NCBI RefSeq assembly: GCF_030409335.1
Contig: NZ_JAUFPN010000059.1
Coordinates: forward strand, 42,254 to 106,253
DNA length: 64,000 nucleotides
Reading direction: 5' to 3'
Origin: Paeniroseomonas aquatica
GTDB lineage: Bacteria; Pseudomonadota; Alphaproteobacteria; Acetobacterales; Acetobacteraceae
In this document: piece by piece, positions 25,643 to 34,257 of the stretch
Layout of the letters: each line of letters starts with the position of its first letter
How positions within the stretch are numbered: the first letter of the stretch is position 1
Notes under the pieces: model-generated
What the model saw: the letters and a program-made list of their open reading frames with translations, nothing else
What the model was told of the DNA's origin: nothing
Database searches by the model: none
Made by a program: the position numbers and the translations under genes

Positions 25643-26872
25643 ATGGCCATCCAGAGACGTGATCTGCTCGCCGCGGGGGCTGCTGCCGCCACCGCGTCTC
25701 TGGCTGGACCCCGATCGGCGCGCGCCCAGGCGGCGAACACCATCCGGATCGGCGTCATCTCCGACATGTCCGGCCCCTACCGGGACACGACGGGGCCGGG
25801 CAGCGTCGTGCTCACCCAGCAGGCGGTGCAGGATTTCGGCGCCCGCGGCTTCGCGGTGGAGGTGCTGCAGGCCGACCACCAGAACCGCCCCGACGTCGGC
25901 GCCAACATCGCCCGCCAATGGTTCGACCAGGGCGTCGATGCCGTGGTCGACCTGCCGACCTCCTCGGTCGCGCTGGCGGTGAACCAGATCGCCCGGGAGA
26001 AGAACAAGGTCCACCTGAACTCGGGTGCCGCGACCAGCGACCTGACCGGGCCGCAGTGCAGCCCGAACACGGTCCACTGGACCTACGACACCTACATGCT
26101 GGCGAAGTCGACCGGCGCCGCCATCGTCAAGCAGGGCGGCAACAGCTGGTACTTCATCACCGCCGACTACGCCTTCGGCCATGCGCTCGAGCGCGACACC
26201 TCGAATTTCGTCAGGGCCCAGGGCGGCCGCATCGTCGGCTCGGCCCGCTACCCCTTCCCGGCGACCACCGACTTCTCCGCCTTCCTGCTGCAGGCGCAGT
26301 CCAGCCGGGCCAAGGTGCTGGGCTTCGCCAATGCCTCGACCGATACGGTCAACTGCATCAAGGGCGCCCGCGAATTCGGCCTGCACCGGCAGATGAAGCT
26401 GGCCGCCCTGCTGATGGGCGTGGTCGACATCAAGTCGCTTGGCCTCGAGAGCGGGCAGGGGCTGCTGCTGACCGAGGCATTCTACTGGGACCTGAACGAG
26501 CGCACCCGGGCGCTGACCCAGCGGGTGCGGGCCAAGAACCAGGACCGCCCGCCCGCCATGGTGCCGGCCGGCTGCTACGGCGCCGTGCTGCACTACCTGA
26601 AGGCGGTCGCCGACATGGGCGTGGCCGCCGCCAGGGCCAGCGGCGTCGATGCCGTGGGCCGCATGAAGGCGATGCCCTGCGACGACGACGCCTTCGGCCC
26701 CGGCACCATCCGCGCCGACGGCCGCAAGATCCATCCCGGCTATCTCTTCGAGGTCAAGGCGCCGGGCGCCTCGACCAACCCCTGGGACCTGTACAAGCTG
26801 GTGGCCACCACGCCGGGTGACGAAGCCTTCCGCCCCCTCGCGGAAGGCCAGTGCCCGCTGGTCCGCAGCTGA
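25643..26872 (+). CDS. ABC transporter substrate-binding protein, tandem paralogue 4
   Basis: This 409-residue paralogue has signal MAIQRRDLLAAGAAAATASL and mature start ANTIRIGVISDMSGPYRDTT. GGGAGAGA precedes the ATG. Shared core segments are LQADHQNRPDVGANIARQWF and ADYAFGHALERDTSNFVRAQ. The receptor replaces the usual TRRGTK loop by LHRQMKLAALLMGVVDIKSL and keeps the MPCDDDAFG cysteine placement of paralogue 3. It is followed after 35 bases by the permease gene livH. Confidence 0.88.
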   Translation: MAIQRRDLLAAGAAAATASLAGPRSARAQAANTIRIGVISDMSGPYRDTTGPGSVVLTQQAVQDFGARGFAVEVLQADHQNRPDVGANIARQWFDQGVDAVVDLPTSSVALAVNQIAREKNKVHLNSGAATSDLTGPQCSPNTVHWTYDTYMLAKSTGAAIVKQGGNSWYFITADYAFGHALERDTSNFVRAQGGRIVGSARYPFPATTDFSAFLLQAQSSRAKVLGFANASTDTVNCIKGAREFGLHRQMKLAALLMGVVDIKSLGLESGQGLLLTEAFYWDLNERTRALTQRVRAKNQDRPPAMVPAGCYGAVLHYLKAVADMGVAAARASGVDAVGRMKAMPCDDDAFGPGTIRADGRKIHPGYLFEVKAPGASTNPWDLYKLVATTPGDEAFRPLAEGQCPLVRS

Positions 26873-26907
26873 CCGCTCTCCATGAACTCTAAGGACCGCT
26901 GACCCGC

Positions 26908-27792
26908 ATGGACGAAATCTTCGGCATCCCCGCGCCCTTGCTGTTCGGGCAACTGCTGCTCGGGCTGATCAACGGCGCCTTCTACGCGATGATGTCGCTC
27001 GGGCTGGCGGTGATCTTCGGCCTGCTCAACATCATCAACTTCACCCATGGCGCCCAGTTCATGATGGGCGCCTTCGCCGCCTGGATGCTGCTGGAGTGGC
27101 TCGGGCTCAACTACTGGTGGGCGCTGGTGCTGGTGCCGATCATCATCGGCTTCACCGGCGTGGTGCTCGAGCGATTGATGATCAGCCGATTGTACAAGCT
27201 CGACCACATCTACGGCCTGCTGCTGACCTTCGGCGTCGGCCTCATCATCGAGGGCATCTTCCGCAATCAGTTCGGCTCCTCGGGCCTGCCCTACCGCATC
27301 CCGCCGGAGCTGCAGGGCGCCTGGGACCTCGGCTTCATGTACATGCCGATCTACCGCGGCTGGGTCGTGGTCGCGGCGCTCGTGCTGTGCCTCGCCACTT
27401 GGCTGCTGATCGAGAAGACCCGGCTCGGCGCCTACCTCCGCGCCGCGACCGAGAACGCGCCGCTGGTCCAGGCCTTCGGCGTCAACGTGCCCCGCATGGT
27501 CACGCTGACCTACGGCTTCGGCGTGGCGCTGGCCGCCATCGGCGGCGTGCTCGCCGCGCCGATCTACTCGGTCAATCCGCAGATGGGCACCAACCTCATC
27601 ATCGTGGTCTTCGCGGTGGTGGTCATCGGTGGCATGGGCTCGATCATCGGCTCGATCGTCACCGGCTTCGGCCTCGGCATCGTCGAGGGCCTGACCAAGG
27701 TCTTCTGGCCGGAGGCCTCCGCCACCGTCGTCTTCGTCATCATGGCGATCGTGCTCGTCGCACGCCCCGCCGGCCTCTTCGGGAGGGCCTGA
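26908..27792 (+). CDS. livH: Branched-chain amino-acid-type ABC transporter permease
   Basis: This 294-residue inner-membrane permease forms half of the channel. The N-terminus FGQLLLGLINGAFYAMMSLG and the segment FGLLNIINFTHGAQFMMGAF are LivH hallmarks. The cytoplasmic loop EKTRLGAYLRAATENAPLVQ is the ATPase-contact (EAA-like) region. The C-terminus has NPQMGTNLIIVVFAVVVIGG and MGSIIGSIVTGFGLG. The gene ends 3 bases before the livM start. One set of permeases apparently serves four binding proteins. Confidence 0.92.
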   Translation: MDEIFGIPAPLLFGQLLLGLINGAFYAMMSLGLAVIFGLLNIINFTHGAQFMMGAFAAWMLLEWLGLNYWWALVLVPIIIGFTGVVLERLMISRLYKLDHIYGLLLTFGVGLIIEGIFRNQFGSSGLPYRIPPELQGAWDLGFMYMPIYRGWVVVAALVLCLATWLLIEKTRLGAYLRAATENAPLVQAFGVNVPRMVTLTYGFGVALAAIGGVLAAPIYSVNPQMGTNLIIVVFAVVVIGGMGSIIGSIVTGFGLGIVEGLTKVFWPEASATVVFVIMAIVLVARPAGLFGRA

Positions 27793-27795
27793 TCC

Positions 27796-28800
27796 ATGCC
27801 TGACACCAGCATCGCCGCCGGCGCCGCGGCCGGCGCCATCCCCGCCCCGGTGAAGGACGATCACGGGATCTGGGGCTTCTCCCGGGCGCAGTTCGGCGCG
27901 CTCGGGCTCATGATCGCCTTCCTGGCGATCTCGCCCTTCTTCCTCTACCCCGTCTTCCTGATGAAGCTGCTCTGCTTCGCCCTGTTTGCCTGCGCCTTCA
28001 ACCTGCTGATCGGCTACGTCGGGCTGCTCAGCTTCGGCCATGCCGCCTATTTCGGCATGGGCGGCTACATCGCCGGCCATGTCGCCAAGGCCTGGGGGAT
28101 GACCCCGGAGCTGGCGATCATCACCGGCGGGCTGGTCGCCGCCGGGCTCGGCGCCATCGCCGGCTGGGTCGCCATTCGCCGCCAGGGCATCTACTTCGCC
28201 ATGATCACGCTGGCGCTGGCGCAGATGATCTACTTCTTCTGCGTCCAGGCGCCCTTCACCGGCGGCGAGGACGGCATCCAGGCCATCCCGCGGGGCAAGC
28301 TCTTCGGGTTGGTCTCGCTCGACACCGACCTGACCATGTACTGGGTGGTGGCCGCGGTCTTCCTGCTCGGCTTCCTGCTGATCCACCGGATCATCCATTC
28401 GCCCTACGGCATGGTGCTGAAGTCGATCAAGGAGAACGAGCCGCGCTCCACCTCGCTCGGCTACCGGACCGACGACTACAAGCTGATGGCCTTCATCCTC
28501 TCGGCTTCGCTGGCCGGCGTCGCGGGCGCCACCAAGTCGCTGGTCTTCGGCATCGCCACCCTGACCGACGTCCACTGGTCGATGTCGGGCGAGGTGGTGC
28601 TGATGACCCTGGTCGGCGGGCTCGGGACCGTCTTCGGCCCGGTGATCGGCGCCGCGGTCATCGTCGCCATGCAGAACTACCTGGCGGAGCTCGGCGCCTG
28701 GGTGACGGTGATCCAGGGCGTCATCTTCGTGGTCTGCGTGCTCGCCTTCCGCCGCGGCATCGTCGGCGAGATCGGCAACCTGCTGAAGGTCAAGCTCTGA
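27796..28800 (+). CDS. livM: Branched-chain amino-acid-type ABC transporter permease
   Basis: This 334-residue permease is the second channel subunit. Landmarks are FNLLIGYVGLLSFGHAAYFG, FAMITLALAQMIYFFCVQAP, and the ATPase-contact loop GMVLKSIKENEPRSTSLGY. The C-terminus contains GGLGTVFGPVIGAAVIVAM, typical of LivM. About ten hydrophobic segments are seen, after a hydrophilic N-terminal tail of some 35 residues. It closes the operon; a strong hairpin follows 10 bases after its stop. Confidence 0.92.
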   Translation: MPDTSIAAGAAAGAIPAPVKDDHGIWGFSRAQFGALGLMIAFLAISPFFLYPVFLMKLLCFALFACAFNLLIGYVGLLSFGHAAYFGMGGYIAGHVAKAWGMTPELAIITGGLVAAGLGAIAGWVAIRRQGIYFAMITLALAQMIYFFCVQAPFTGGEDGIQAIPRGKLFGLVSLDTDLTMYWVVAAVFLLGFLLIHRIIHSPYGMVLKSIKENEPRSTSLGYRTDDYKLMAFILSASLAGVAGATKSLVFGIATLTDVHWSMSGEVVLMTLVGGLGTVFGPVIGAAVIVAMQNYLAELGAWVTVIQGVIFVVCVLAFRRGIVGEIGNLLKVKL

Positions 28801-28809
28801 CCCGGCTAG

Positions 28810-28841
28810 GCCGGGGGCCGCGGCGTGCCGCGGCCCCCGGC
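28810..28841. terminator. Bidirectional hairpin between livM and a convergent gene
   Basis: A perfect 15-bp stem (GCCGGGGGCCGCGGC, 28810-28824, and its complement, 28827-28841) encloses a 2-base GT spacer. It fills the 43-base gap between two convergent stop codons at 28800 and 28844, so it can stop transcription from both sides. There is no T-tract, as is common in GC-rich genomes. Confidence 0.7.
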
Positions 28842-28843
28842 GT

Positions 28844-29110
28844 TCAGTCCTGGCGGAAGTAGGGCTCGACCTTCCCGTTCAGCTTGATGGTCATCGGGTT
28901 GCCGTGGCGGTCGACGCTCTTGCCGACGGTCAGCCGCACCCAGCCCTCGCTGACGCAATACTCGTCCACGTTGGTCTTCTCCGCCCCGTTGAAGCGGATG
29001 CCGACCCCGCGCGCGAGCAGCTCCGGGTTGTGGAAGGGGCTCTTCGGGTTGGTCGCCAGCCGGTCGGGCAGGGCGGCGGGGCTCTCGGTCGCGGTCTCGT
29101 CCATGGGCAT
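28844..29110 (-). CDS. DUF3297 family protein
   Basis: This small acidic protein of 88 residues matches the DUF3297 family. The conserved core is ELLARGVGIRFNGAEKTNVD, EYCVSEGWVRLTVGK and GNPMTIKLNGKVEPYF. The preferred ATG at 29110 has GGAAGG nine bases upstream; a second ATG at 29104 is possible. The family is widespread in Proteobacteria with no known activity. It is monocistronic and convergent with the liv operon. Confidence 0.82.
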   Translation of the reverse strand: MPMDETATESPAALPDRLATNPKSPFHNPELLARGVGIRFNGAEKTNVDEYCVSEGWVRLTVGKSVDRHGNPMTIKLNGKVEPYFRQD

Positions 29111-29305
29111 CGGCTTTGGCCTTCCGGCTGGGTGGGTGGCGTGGCGCTGTCATAGCCAGCCAGGGCCGGCAGGCCAATCACCCTCGGCGCGACGGGGCTG
29201 GAACGTCGCCCGGACGGAACCCCATGAAAAAGCATTATCGTCACGCATCCGGCATCCGCCGGGGGCCGTAGCGCCATGGGTCCTCGATGGCCCGTGGAGA
29301 CGCAG

Positions 29306-30040
29306 ATGGCACACGAAGCATTCGTCCAAGACGGTTTCACCCTCTATTCCACCGACTTCACCGCCCTGAACAATTCCGGCATCGCAGGGCACGCCGTGCT
29401 GCTGCTCGACCAGAACACCAGCACGCTGACGGTCGACATCCAGGCGACCGGCCTCGAGCCCGGGGGCATGCACATCCAGCATATCCATGGCTTCGAGGAC
29501 GGCACCGATTCCAAGTCGCCCACCATCCGGCTCGACGCCGATGGCGACGGCTTCGTCGAACTCGGCGAGGGCTTGGTCAGCTACGGCCCGATCCAGCTCA
29601 ACCTGACGCTCGACCCCGCCTCGGCGACGCATGACCACGGCACCGCCGGCCACGACCACTCCGATGCCGCGGTCTTCCCGACCGTCGGCGCCGATGGGGT
29701 GCTCGCCTATCACGAGGTCTTCCGCTTCTCGGCGGAGGACCCGAACGCCCAGGCGGTGCTGGCCAGCCTGAGCCCGCTCGAGGCCAAGGAGGTCGTGCTG
29801 CACGGCCTGACCACGAACGCCGTCCAGGGCGCCGGCACCGCCGGCGAGGTGGACGGCACCGCCGGCTTCAAGCTGGCGCTGCCGGTCGCCTCCGGCGAGC
29901 TCATGGCCGTCGCCCCGGCGGCGGACGTGCTGGCCGCGGTCGACGCGCTCGGCCTCGATGCCAACGGGATCGTCGACTGGGATGCCATCGGCGCCCAGGT
30001 GACCGCGAATTTCGAAGCGACCGGCCACTGGTTCATCTGA
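29306..30040 (+). CDS. CHRD-like domain protein with EF-hand loop
   Basis: This 244-residue protein has a beta-rich region resembling the CHRD (chordin) domain: GHAVLLLDQNTSTLTVDIQA, GLEPGGMHIQHIHGFEDG and GLTTNAVQGAGTAG. Residues 77-88 form a canonical EF-hand loop DxDxDGxVxxxE (LDADGDGFVELGEG), so calcium binding is likely. A His-rich stretch (ATHDHGTAGHDHSD) follows. No N-terminal signal is seen, so export would need another route such as type I secretion. The ATG at 29306 has GTGGAG upstream. Function is unknown. Confidence 0.65.
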   Translation: MAHEAFVQDGFTLYSTDFTALNNSGIAGHAVLLLDQNTSTLTVDIQATGLEPGGMHIQHIHGFEDGTDSKSPTIRLDADGDGFVELGEGLVSYGPIQLNLTLDPASATHDHGTAGHDHSDAAVFPTVGADGVLAYHEVFRFSAEDPNAQAVLASLSPLEAKEVVLHGLTTNAVQGAGTAGEVDGTAGFKLALPVASGELMAVAPAADVLAAVDALGLDANGIVDWDAIGAQVTANFEATGHWFI

Positions 30041-30050
30041 GCCAGCCCTC

Positions 30051-30142
30051 CGGCGGGCCTCGGCCCGCCGGTTTCTTCGTCCAGACCGGCGGGCCTCGAC
30101 CCGCCGGGTTCTTCGTCCAGACCGGCGGGCCTCGGCCCGCCG
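30051..30142. repeat. Three tandem 36-bp units, each with a terminator-like hairpin
   Basis: Hairpins CGGCGGGCCTCGGCCCGCCG occur at 30051-30070, 30087-30106 and 30123-30142, with an exact 36-base period; the middle one has GAC for GGC. Each of the first two is followed by GTTTCTTCGTCCAGAC or a close variant. They lie between convergent genes ending at 30040 and 30154, so the array probably acts as a triplicated bidirectional terminator. Confidence 0.78.
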
Positions 30143-30153
30143 GGACTTTCCCC

Positions 30154-30753
30154 TCAGGCCGAGGCCAGCTCCCGGCTGCGGTCCCAGACATTCGGCACCC
30201 GCGCATTGTGGTAGCCGGAGATGAAGCGCTTCGTGGCACCGGTCGCCGGGTCGAAGACGCTGCGGGCGACCGCGCCGATGTTGCCGCCGTAGCAGTGGAT
30301 GCTGATGCTGGTGCGGTCGGCGTAGGCGTTCTCGACCACGTGGATGTCGTAGGTATCGGCGCCGACCGCCACGACCTGGCCCGGGGAGAGCCGGTCCACC
30401 TGGCCCGGCTGCATCGGCTGGCCCGGCGCCCCCGGCCGCATCTCGGTCGAGATCTCCTCGCCCCGCAGCATGCCGACCAGGCCCCAGATGGAGTGGTTGT
30501 GCACCGGCGTCCGCTGCCCCGGGCCCCAGACGAAGCTGACGACGCAGAAGCGCTCGGCCGGGTCGCAATGCAGCAGGTTCTGCCGGTAGCTCGGGCCGGC
30601 CTCGGCCATCTCCTCCGGCAGCCAGTCGTCCACCGCGACCAGCCCGGCCAGCAGCCCGGCGCCCTCGGTCAGCCAGCGGCGCTCGTCCGCCCCCTGGTCG
30701 GCCAGCCGGGTCATGCCCTGGATGAAGCCGCGCAGCCTGATCAGCCCTGACAT
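30154..30753 (-). CDS. Cysteine dioxygenase-like cupin metalloenzyme
   Basis: This 199-residue protein of the cysteine/thiol dioxygenase cupin group (COG5553) would use Fe(II) and O2 to oxidise a thiol to a sulfinate. The metal triad is H85, H87 (RTPVHNHSIWG) and H138 (YDIHVV). Flanking landmarks are FCVVSFVWGPGQ and SISIHCYGGNIG, and the C-terminal FISGYHNARVPNVWD. The start at 30753 is ATG. Whether the substrate is cysteine or 3-mercaptopropionate is not decidable by eye. Confidence 0.8.
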   Translation of the reverse strand: MSGLIRLRGFIQGMTRLADQGADERRWLTEGAGLLAGLVAVDDWLPEEMAEAGPSYRQNLLHCDPAERFCVVSFVWGPGQRTPVHNHSIWGLVGMLRGEEISTEMRPGAPGQPMQPGQVDRLSPGQVVAVGADTYDIHVVENAYADRTSISIHCYGGNIGAVARSVFDPATGATKRFISGYHNARVPNVWDRSRELASA

Positions 30754-30854
30754 GTCAGTCCCTCCCTCAGGCCTCCCAGACTACATGGGGTGGCGCCATT
30801 TGGAACGATCCTTCATGCTCCGGCCTTGTCAGGGACATGACCAGGAGGCCGCGG

Positions 30855-31367
30855 ATGACACCGGAAGTGCTGCGCTTCGCCGATGACGGCCGGATCCCGA
30901 ACAACCCCCGGCTGCCGGCGCTGCTCTACCGCGCCGCCCTGCCGCCCGGGGATCCCGCCACCGCCGAGGCCCTGTTTGCCCGCAACGGCTGGCCGCCCGC
31001 CTGGCGCAACGGCATCCACCCCTTCCACCACTACCACCCGAACGCGCATGAGGCCCTGGCCATCGCCCGCGGCCAGGTCAGCGTGCAGCTCGGCGGCGCC
31101 GCGGGCCCGACGCTGTCGCTCGCCGCCGGCGACGTGGTGGTGCTGCCCGCCGGCGTCGGCCACCGCAACCTCGGCGCCAGCGCGGACCTGCTGGTGGTCG
31201 GCGCCTATCCCCCCGGCGCGGTGCCGGAGCAGTTCACCGGCAGCGAGGAGCAGCACGCCGAGGCCCTCTCGGCCATCGACATGGTCGAGGACCCCGTCAC
31301 CGACCCGGTCACCGGCGGCCCCTGGCCTTCCGAACCGCCCCCCTCCGTGGGAGACTTCTCGGCGTAA
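30855..31367 (+). CDS. YjlB-like cupin protein
   Basis: This 170-residue single-domain cupin has likely metal ligands in FHHYHPNAHE (H59, H61, H65) and H103 (AGVGHRNLGAS). AGGAGG lies seven bases before the ATG at 30855, so this start is preferred over the ATG at 30837. Family members are small cytoplasmic cupins of unknown role. It is followed after 14 bases by a nitroreductase gene, and the pair is probably co-transcribed. Confidence 0.78.
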   Translation: MTPEVLRFADDGRIPNNPRLPALLYRAALPPGDPATAEALFARNGWPPAWRNGIHPFHHYHPNAHEALAIARGQVSVQLGGAAGPTLSLAAGDVVVLPAGVGHRNLGASADLLVVGAYPPGAVPEQFTGSEEQHAEALSAIDMVEDPVTDPVTGGPWPSEPPPSVGDFSA

Positions 31368-31381
31368 CGAGGGGGCGTCCC

Positions 31382-32023
31382 ATGGCCGAGCCGACCGACA
31401 TCTTCGAGATCCTGCACGGCACCCGCGCCATGCGGCGGCTGAAGCCGGACCCGGTGCCGGATGAGCTGATCGCCAGGATCCTCCGCGCCGGCGCCTCGGC
31501 GGCCAATGGCGGCAACACCCAGAAGTGGCGCTTCCTGGTGGTCAAGGACATGGCCATCAAGCAGGCCGTCCAGCGCTGGTACAGACGGGCCTTCGACGAG
31601 GTGGTCGGGCCACGCTATGCCGCCAGCGCGCCGCCGCCCGGCAGCACCGCCGAGCGCTACCACCGCCAGCACGGCGCGGTCGAATACCTCACCGAGCACT
31701 TCCACGAGGCACCCGTCTGGATCGTCGCCTGCCTCGAGGAGGCGAAGCCCAGCCGCTGGTCCGGCGCCTCGGTCTATCCGGCGGTGCAGAACATGCTGCT
31801 CGCCGCCCGGGCGCTCGGCCTCGGCGCCACGCTGACCACGCGCCACCTGCTGTTCGAGGCGGAATCGGAGGCGGCGCTCGGCCTGCCTCCCGGCGTGCAT
31901 TCCTACGCCATCCTCCCCATCGGCTGGCCGATGGGGAAGTTCGGCCCGGTCGGCCGCGGCCCGCTGCGCGACATCACCTACCTCGACCGCTGGGGCGAGA
32001 ATTGGGATGCCCTCGAAGGCTAG
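31382..32023 (+). CDS. Nitroreductase-family FMN protein
   Basis: This 213-residue flavoenzyme reduces nitro or other activated substrates with NAD(P)H. FMN-binding features are TRAMRRLKPDPVPDELIARI, AASAANGGNTQKWRFLVV and SVYPAVQNMLLAARALGLGA. The C-terminal region has IGWPMGKFGPVGRGPLRD. GAGGGGG precedes the ATG. It is convergent with the SDR gene, with 6 bases between the stops. The physiological substrate is unknown. Confidence 0.85.
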   Translation: MAEPTDIFEILHGTRAMRRLKPDPVPDELIARILRAGASAANGGNTQKWRFLVVKDMAIKQAVQRWYRRAFDEVVGPRYAASAPPPGSTAERYHRQHGAVEYLTEHFHEAPVWIVACLEEAKPSRWSGASVYPAVQNMLLAARALGLGATLTTRHLLFEAESEAALGLPPGVHSYAILPIGWPMGKFGPVGRGPLRDITYLDRWGENWDALEG

Positions 32024-32029
32024 GCCCGT

Positions 32030-32833
32030 TCAGGCGGCGGTGAAGCCGCCGTCCACCACCAGCCCGGCGCCGTTCATGTAGCCGGCATCGTCGGAGGCCA
32101 GGAAGACGATGCCCTTGGCGATGTCGAGGGCCACGCCCAGCCGGCCCCAGGGCACGCTCTCCGCCACGCCCTGGCGCAGCGGCGCGGTGTCGTTGTGGCC
32201 CGCGCGCCGGGCCCGCGCCGCGAAGGTCTGCTCGCCCATGTCGGTCTCGATGACGCCGGGATGGATCGAGTTCACCCGGATCCGGTAGCCCTTCCGCCCG
32301 AATTCCAGCGCCGCCGACTTGGTGAAGAGCGTCACCCCGCCCTTGGTCATCGAATACAGCGGGTCGAGCTGCGAGCCGACCAGCCCGGCGATCGAGGCCA
32401 GGTTGACGATGGCGCTGCCATGCTCGGCGCCTCGGGCCGCCTCCCGCAGCGCCGGCACCGCCATGCGGGTGCCGAGGAAGACGCCGGTCATGTTCACCGC
32501 CACCAGCCGGTCCCATTCCTCGAGGCTGATCTCCTCGATCGACTTGCCGATGAAGACGCCCGCGTTGTTCACCAGCACGTCGAGCTTGCCGAACCGCCCG
32601 GTGGCGAGTTCGATCGCCGCGGTCCAGTCGGCCTCCTTGGTCACGTCGAGGTGGACGTACTCCGCCTGTCCCCCGGCCTTGCGGATCGCCGCCACGGTGG
32701 CCTGCCCCGCCTCGTCCAGCAGGTCGCCGACCACCACCCTGGCGCCGGCCTCGGCCATGCGCAGCGCGGTCTCGCCGCCGATGCCGCGCGCCGCGCCCGA
32801 GATCAGCGCGACCTTGCCATCCAGCCTGTTCAT
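32030..32833 (-). CDS. Short-chain dehydrogenase/reductase (classical SDR)
   Basis: This 267-residue NAD(P)-dependent oxidoreductase has the glycine motif GAARGIG (residues 13-19), VLVNNAGVF, and a catalytic Ser-Tyr-Lys set in NLASIAG and PLYSMTKGG. The end MNGAGLVVDGGFTAA is typical of the family. Its ATG overlaps the P450 stop (ATGA), so it is the last gene of an ADH-P450-SDR operon. It may oxidise the hydroxylated product of the P450. Confidence 0.87.
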   Translation of the reverse strand: MNRLDGKVALISGAARGIGGETALRMAEAGARVVVGDLLDEAGQATVAAIRKAGGQAEYVHLDVTKEADWTAAIELATGRFGKLDVLVNNAGVFIGKSIEEISLEEWDRLVAVNMTGVFLGTRMAVPALREAARGAEHGSAIVNLASIAGLVGSQLDPLYSMTKGGVTLFTKSAALEFGRKGYRIRVNSIHPGVIETDMGEQTFAARARRAGHNDTAPLRQGVAESVPWGRLGVALDIAKGIVFLASDDAGYMNGAGLVVDGGFTAA

Positions 32834-34257
32834 GTCGTGGTTCCTTCCCCCGGGATGCGCGTCCCCGCATCGCGTTCCAGCAGCATCGGCAGGCTGTCGC
32901 CCGGCCGCAAGGTCAGCTTCGCCACCGGCATGACAGCCGTGCCCGGCGCCAGCCGCAGCCGCACATCCTGCGAGAGGCTCGCCAGCGCGATCACCGCCTC
33001 GGCCAGGCCGAATTGCTGGCCGGTGCAGATGCGCGGCCCGGTGCTGAAGGGAATGTAGCCATGCCGCGGCGGCCGCGGCTGCCCCGGCAGGAAGCGCGCC
33101 GGCACGAAGGCATCCGGCTGCGCCCAGAGCGCCGGCCGCCGGTGCAGCAGCCAGGGGATCGCCACCACCACCGCGCCGCGCCGCACCGGCCGCCCGCCGA
33201 TGCTGCTGTCCGCCAGCGCCTGCCGCGACAGGATCGGCACCGGCGGATAGAGCCGCAGCGTCTCCTCCGCCACCGCCCGGGTGAAGACCAGCTTCGGCAC
33301 GTCGGCGAGCTCCGCCGTCCGCCCGCCCAGCACCGCCGCCGCCTCCGCCCGCAGCCGCGCCTCGCTGGCCGGGTCCTGCGACAGCAGGTACCAGGCCCAG
33401 GCCAGCAGGTTCGCCGTGGTCTCGTGGCCGGCGATGAAGAGCACGATGGCCTCGTTGCGGAAGGCCGCCCGGTCCATGCTGCCCTCGCCGGCCAGCCGCA
33501 TCGCCCGGATCAGCGAGGGCTCCTCCGGCGCGGCGTCCAGCACCCCGGCGATCAGCTCATCGACCACCGCATGCATGCGCCGGATCGCCGCCCGCGCCCG
33601 GCCGCCGCGCCAGCGCGGCAGCCAGTCCGGCAGGCCGAGCAGCGACATCGGGTCGGCGAAGTCGACCACCGCCTGGTACTCGGCGAAGCCGGCGACGATG
33701 GCGCCCGCCGCCTGCCGCCCCAGCGCCCGGCCGAACAGGCTGCGGCAGATGATCGCCGCCGCCAGCTGGCCCATCGCCGCCAGCACGTCGACCAGCGTGC
33801 CCGAGGGCAGCCGCGCCCACTCCGCCCGGCATTCCGCGACGGTCTCGGTCACCGGCGGCAGCAGCTCGGCCATGCGGGAGGCATGCGTCACCGGCGCCAT
33901 CAGCCGCCGCCGCTCGCGCCACAGCGCGCCGTCGCTGGCAAACATGCTGTCGCCGACCAGCGGCACCAGGGCGAAGCGGAATTGCGGGCTTTTCCGCTGG
34001 AAGACCTCGTGCTTGTCGACGAAGGCTTCCTGCACCGTCGCCGGGCTGTTGACGAGCACGATGTCGCGGCTCAGCACCCGCGTCGTCAGCAGGTCCCGCT
34101 CATAGGCGATGCGGGGCAGGACCGCGAGGCTGTTCCGCCGCCCCTCCCGGATCAGCGCCCGCCAGGGCGGCAGCCGCTCCGGCCGGGGCGGGTATGGCGG
34201 GACGAAGGGTGGGACAAAGGGCAGGCCCCCGTAGCCGGGGGGGCCGCCCTCGCTCAC
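32830..34257 (-). CDS. Cytochrome P450 monooxygenase
   Basis: This 475-residue heme monooxygenase has the I-helix AGHETTANLLAWAW, the ExxR motif EETLRLYPPVPI, and the heme loop FSTGPRICTGQQFG with Cys411 as the thiolate ligand. The start is GTG at 34257, overlapping the ADH stop as GTGA. The N-terminus is proline-rich (FVPPYPPRPERLPPW) with no membrane anchor, as in soluble bacterial P450s. No ferredoxin or ferredoxin reductase gene is adjacent, so electron supply must come from elsewhere. The substrate is unknown. Confidence 0.9.
   Translation of the reverse strand: MSEGGPPGYGGLPFVPPFVPPYPPRPERLPPWRALIREGRRNSLAVLPRIAYERDLLTTRVLSRDIVLVNSPATVQEAFVDKHEVFQRKSPQFRFALVPLVGDSMFASDGALWRERRRLMAPVTHASRMAELLPPVTETVAECRAEWARLPSGTLVDVLAAMGQLAAAIICRSLFGRALGRQAAGAIVAGFAEYQAVVDFADPMSLLGLPDWLPRWRGGRARAAIRRMHAVVDELIAGVLDAAPEEPSLIRAMRLAGEGSMDRAAFRNEAIVLFIAGHETTANLLAWAWYLLSQDPASEARLRAEAAAVLGGRTAELADVPKLVFTRAVAEETLRLYPPVPILSRQALADSSIGGRPVRRGAVVVAIPWLLHRRPALWAQPDAFVPARFLPGQPRPPRHGYIPFSTGPRICTGQQFGLAEAVIALASLSQDVRLRLAPGTAVMPVAKLTLRPGDSLPMLLERDAGTRIPGEGTTT

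Noticed and set aside
30051..30142. A short CRISPR array
   Set aside because: The 36-bp units are contiguous without unique spacers and each is a terminator-like hairpin; no cas genes are present.
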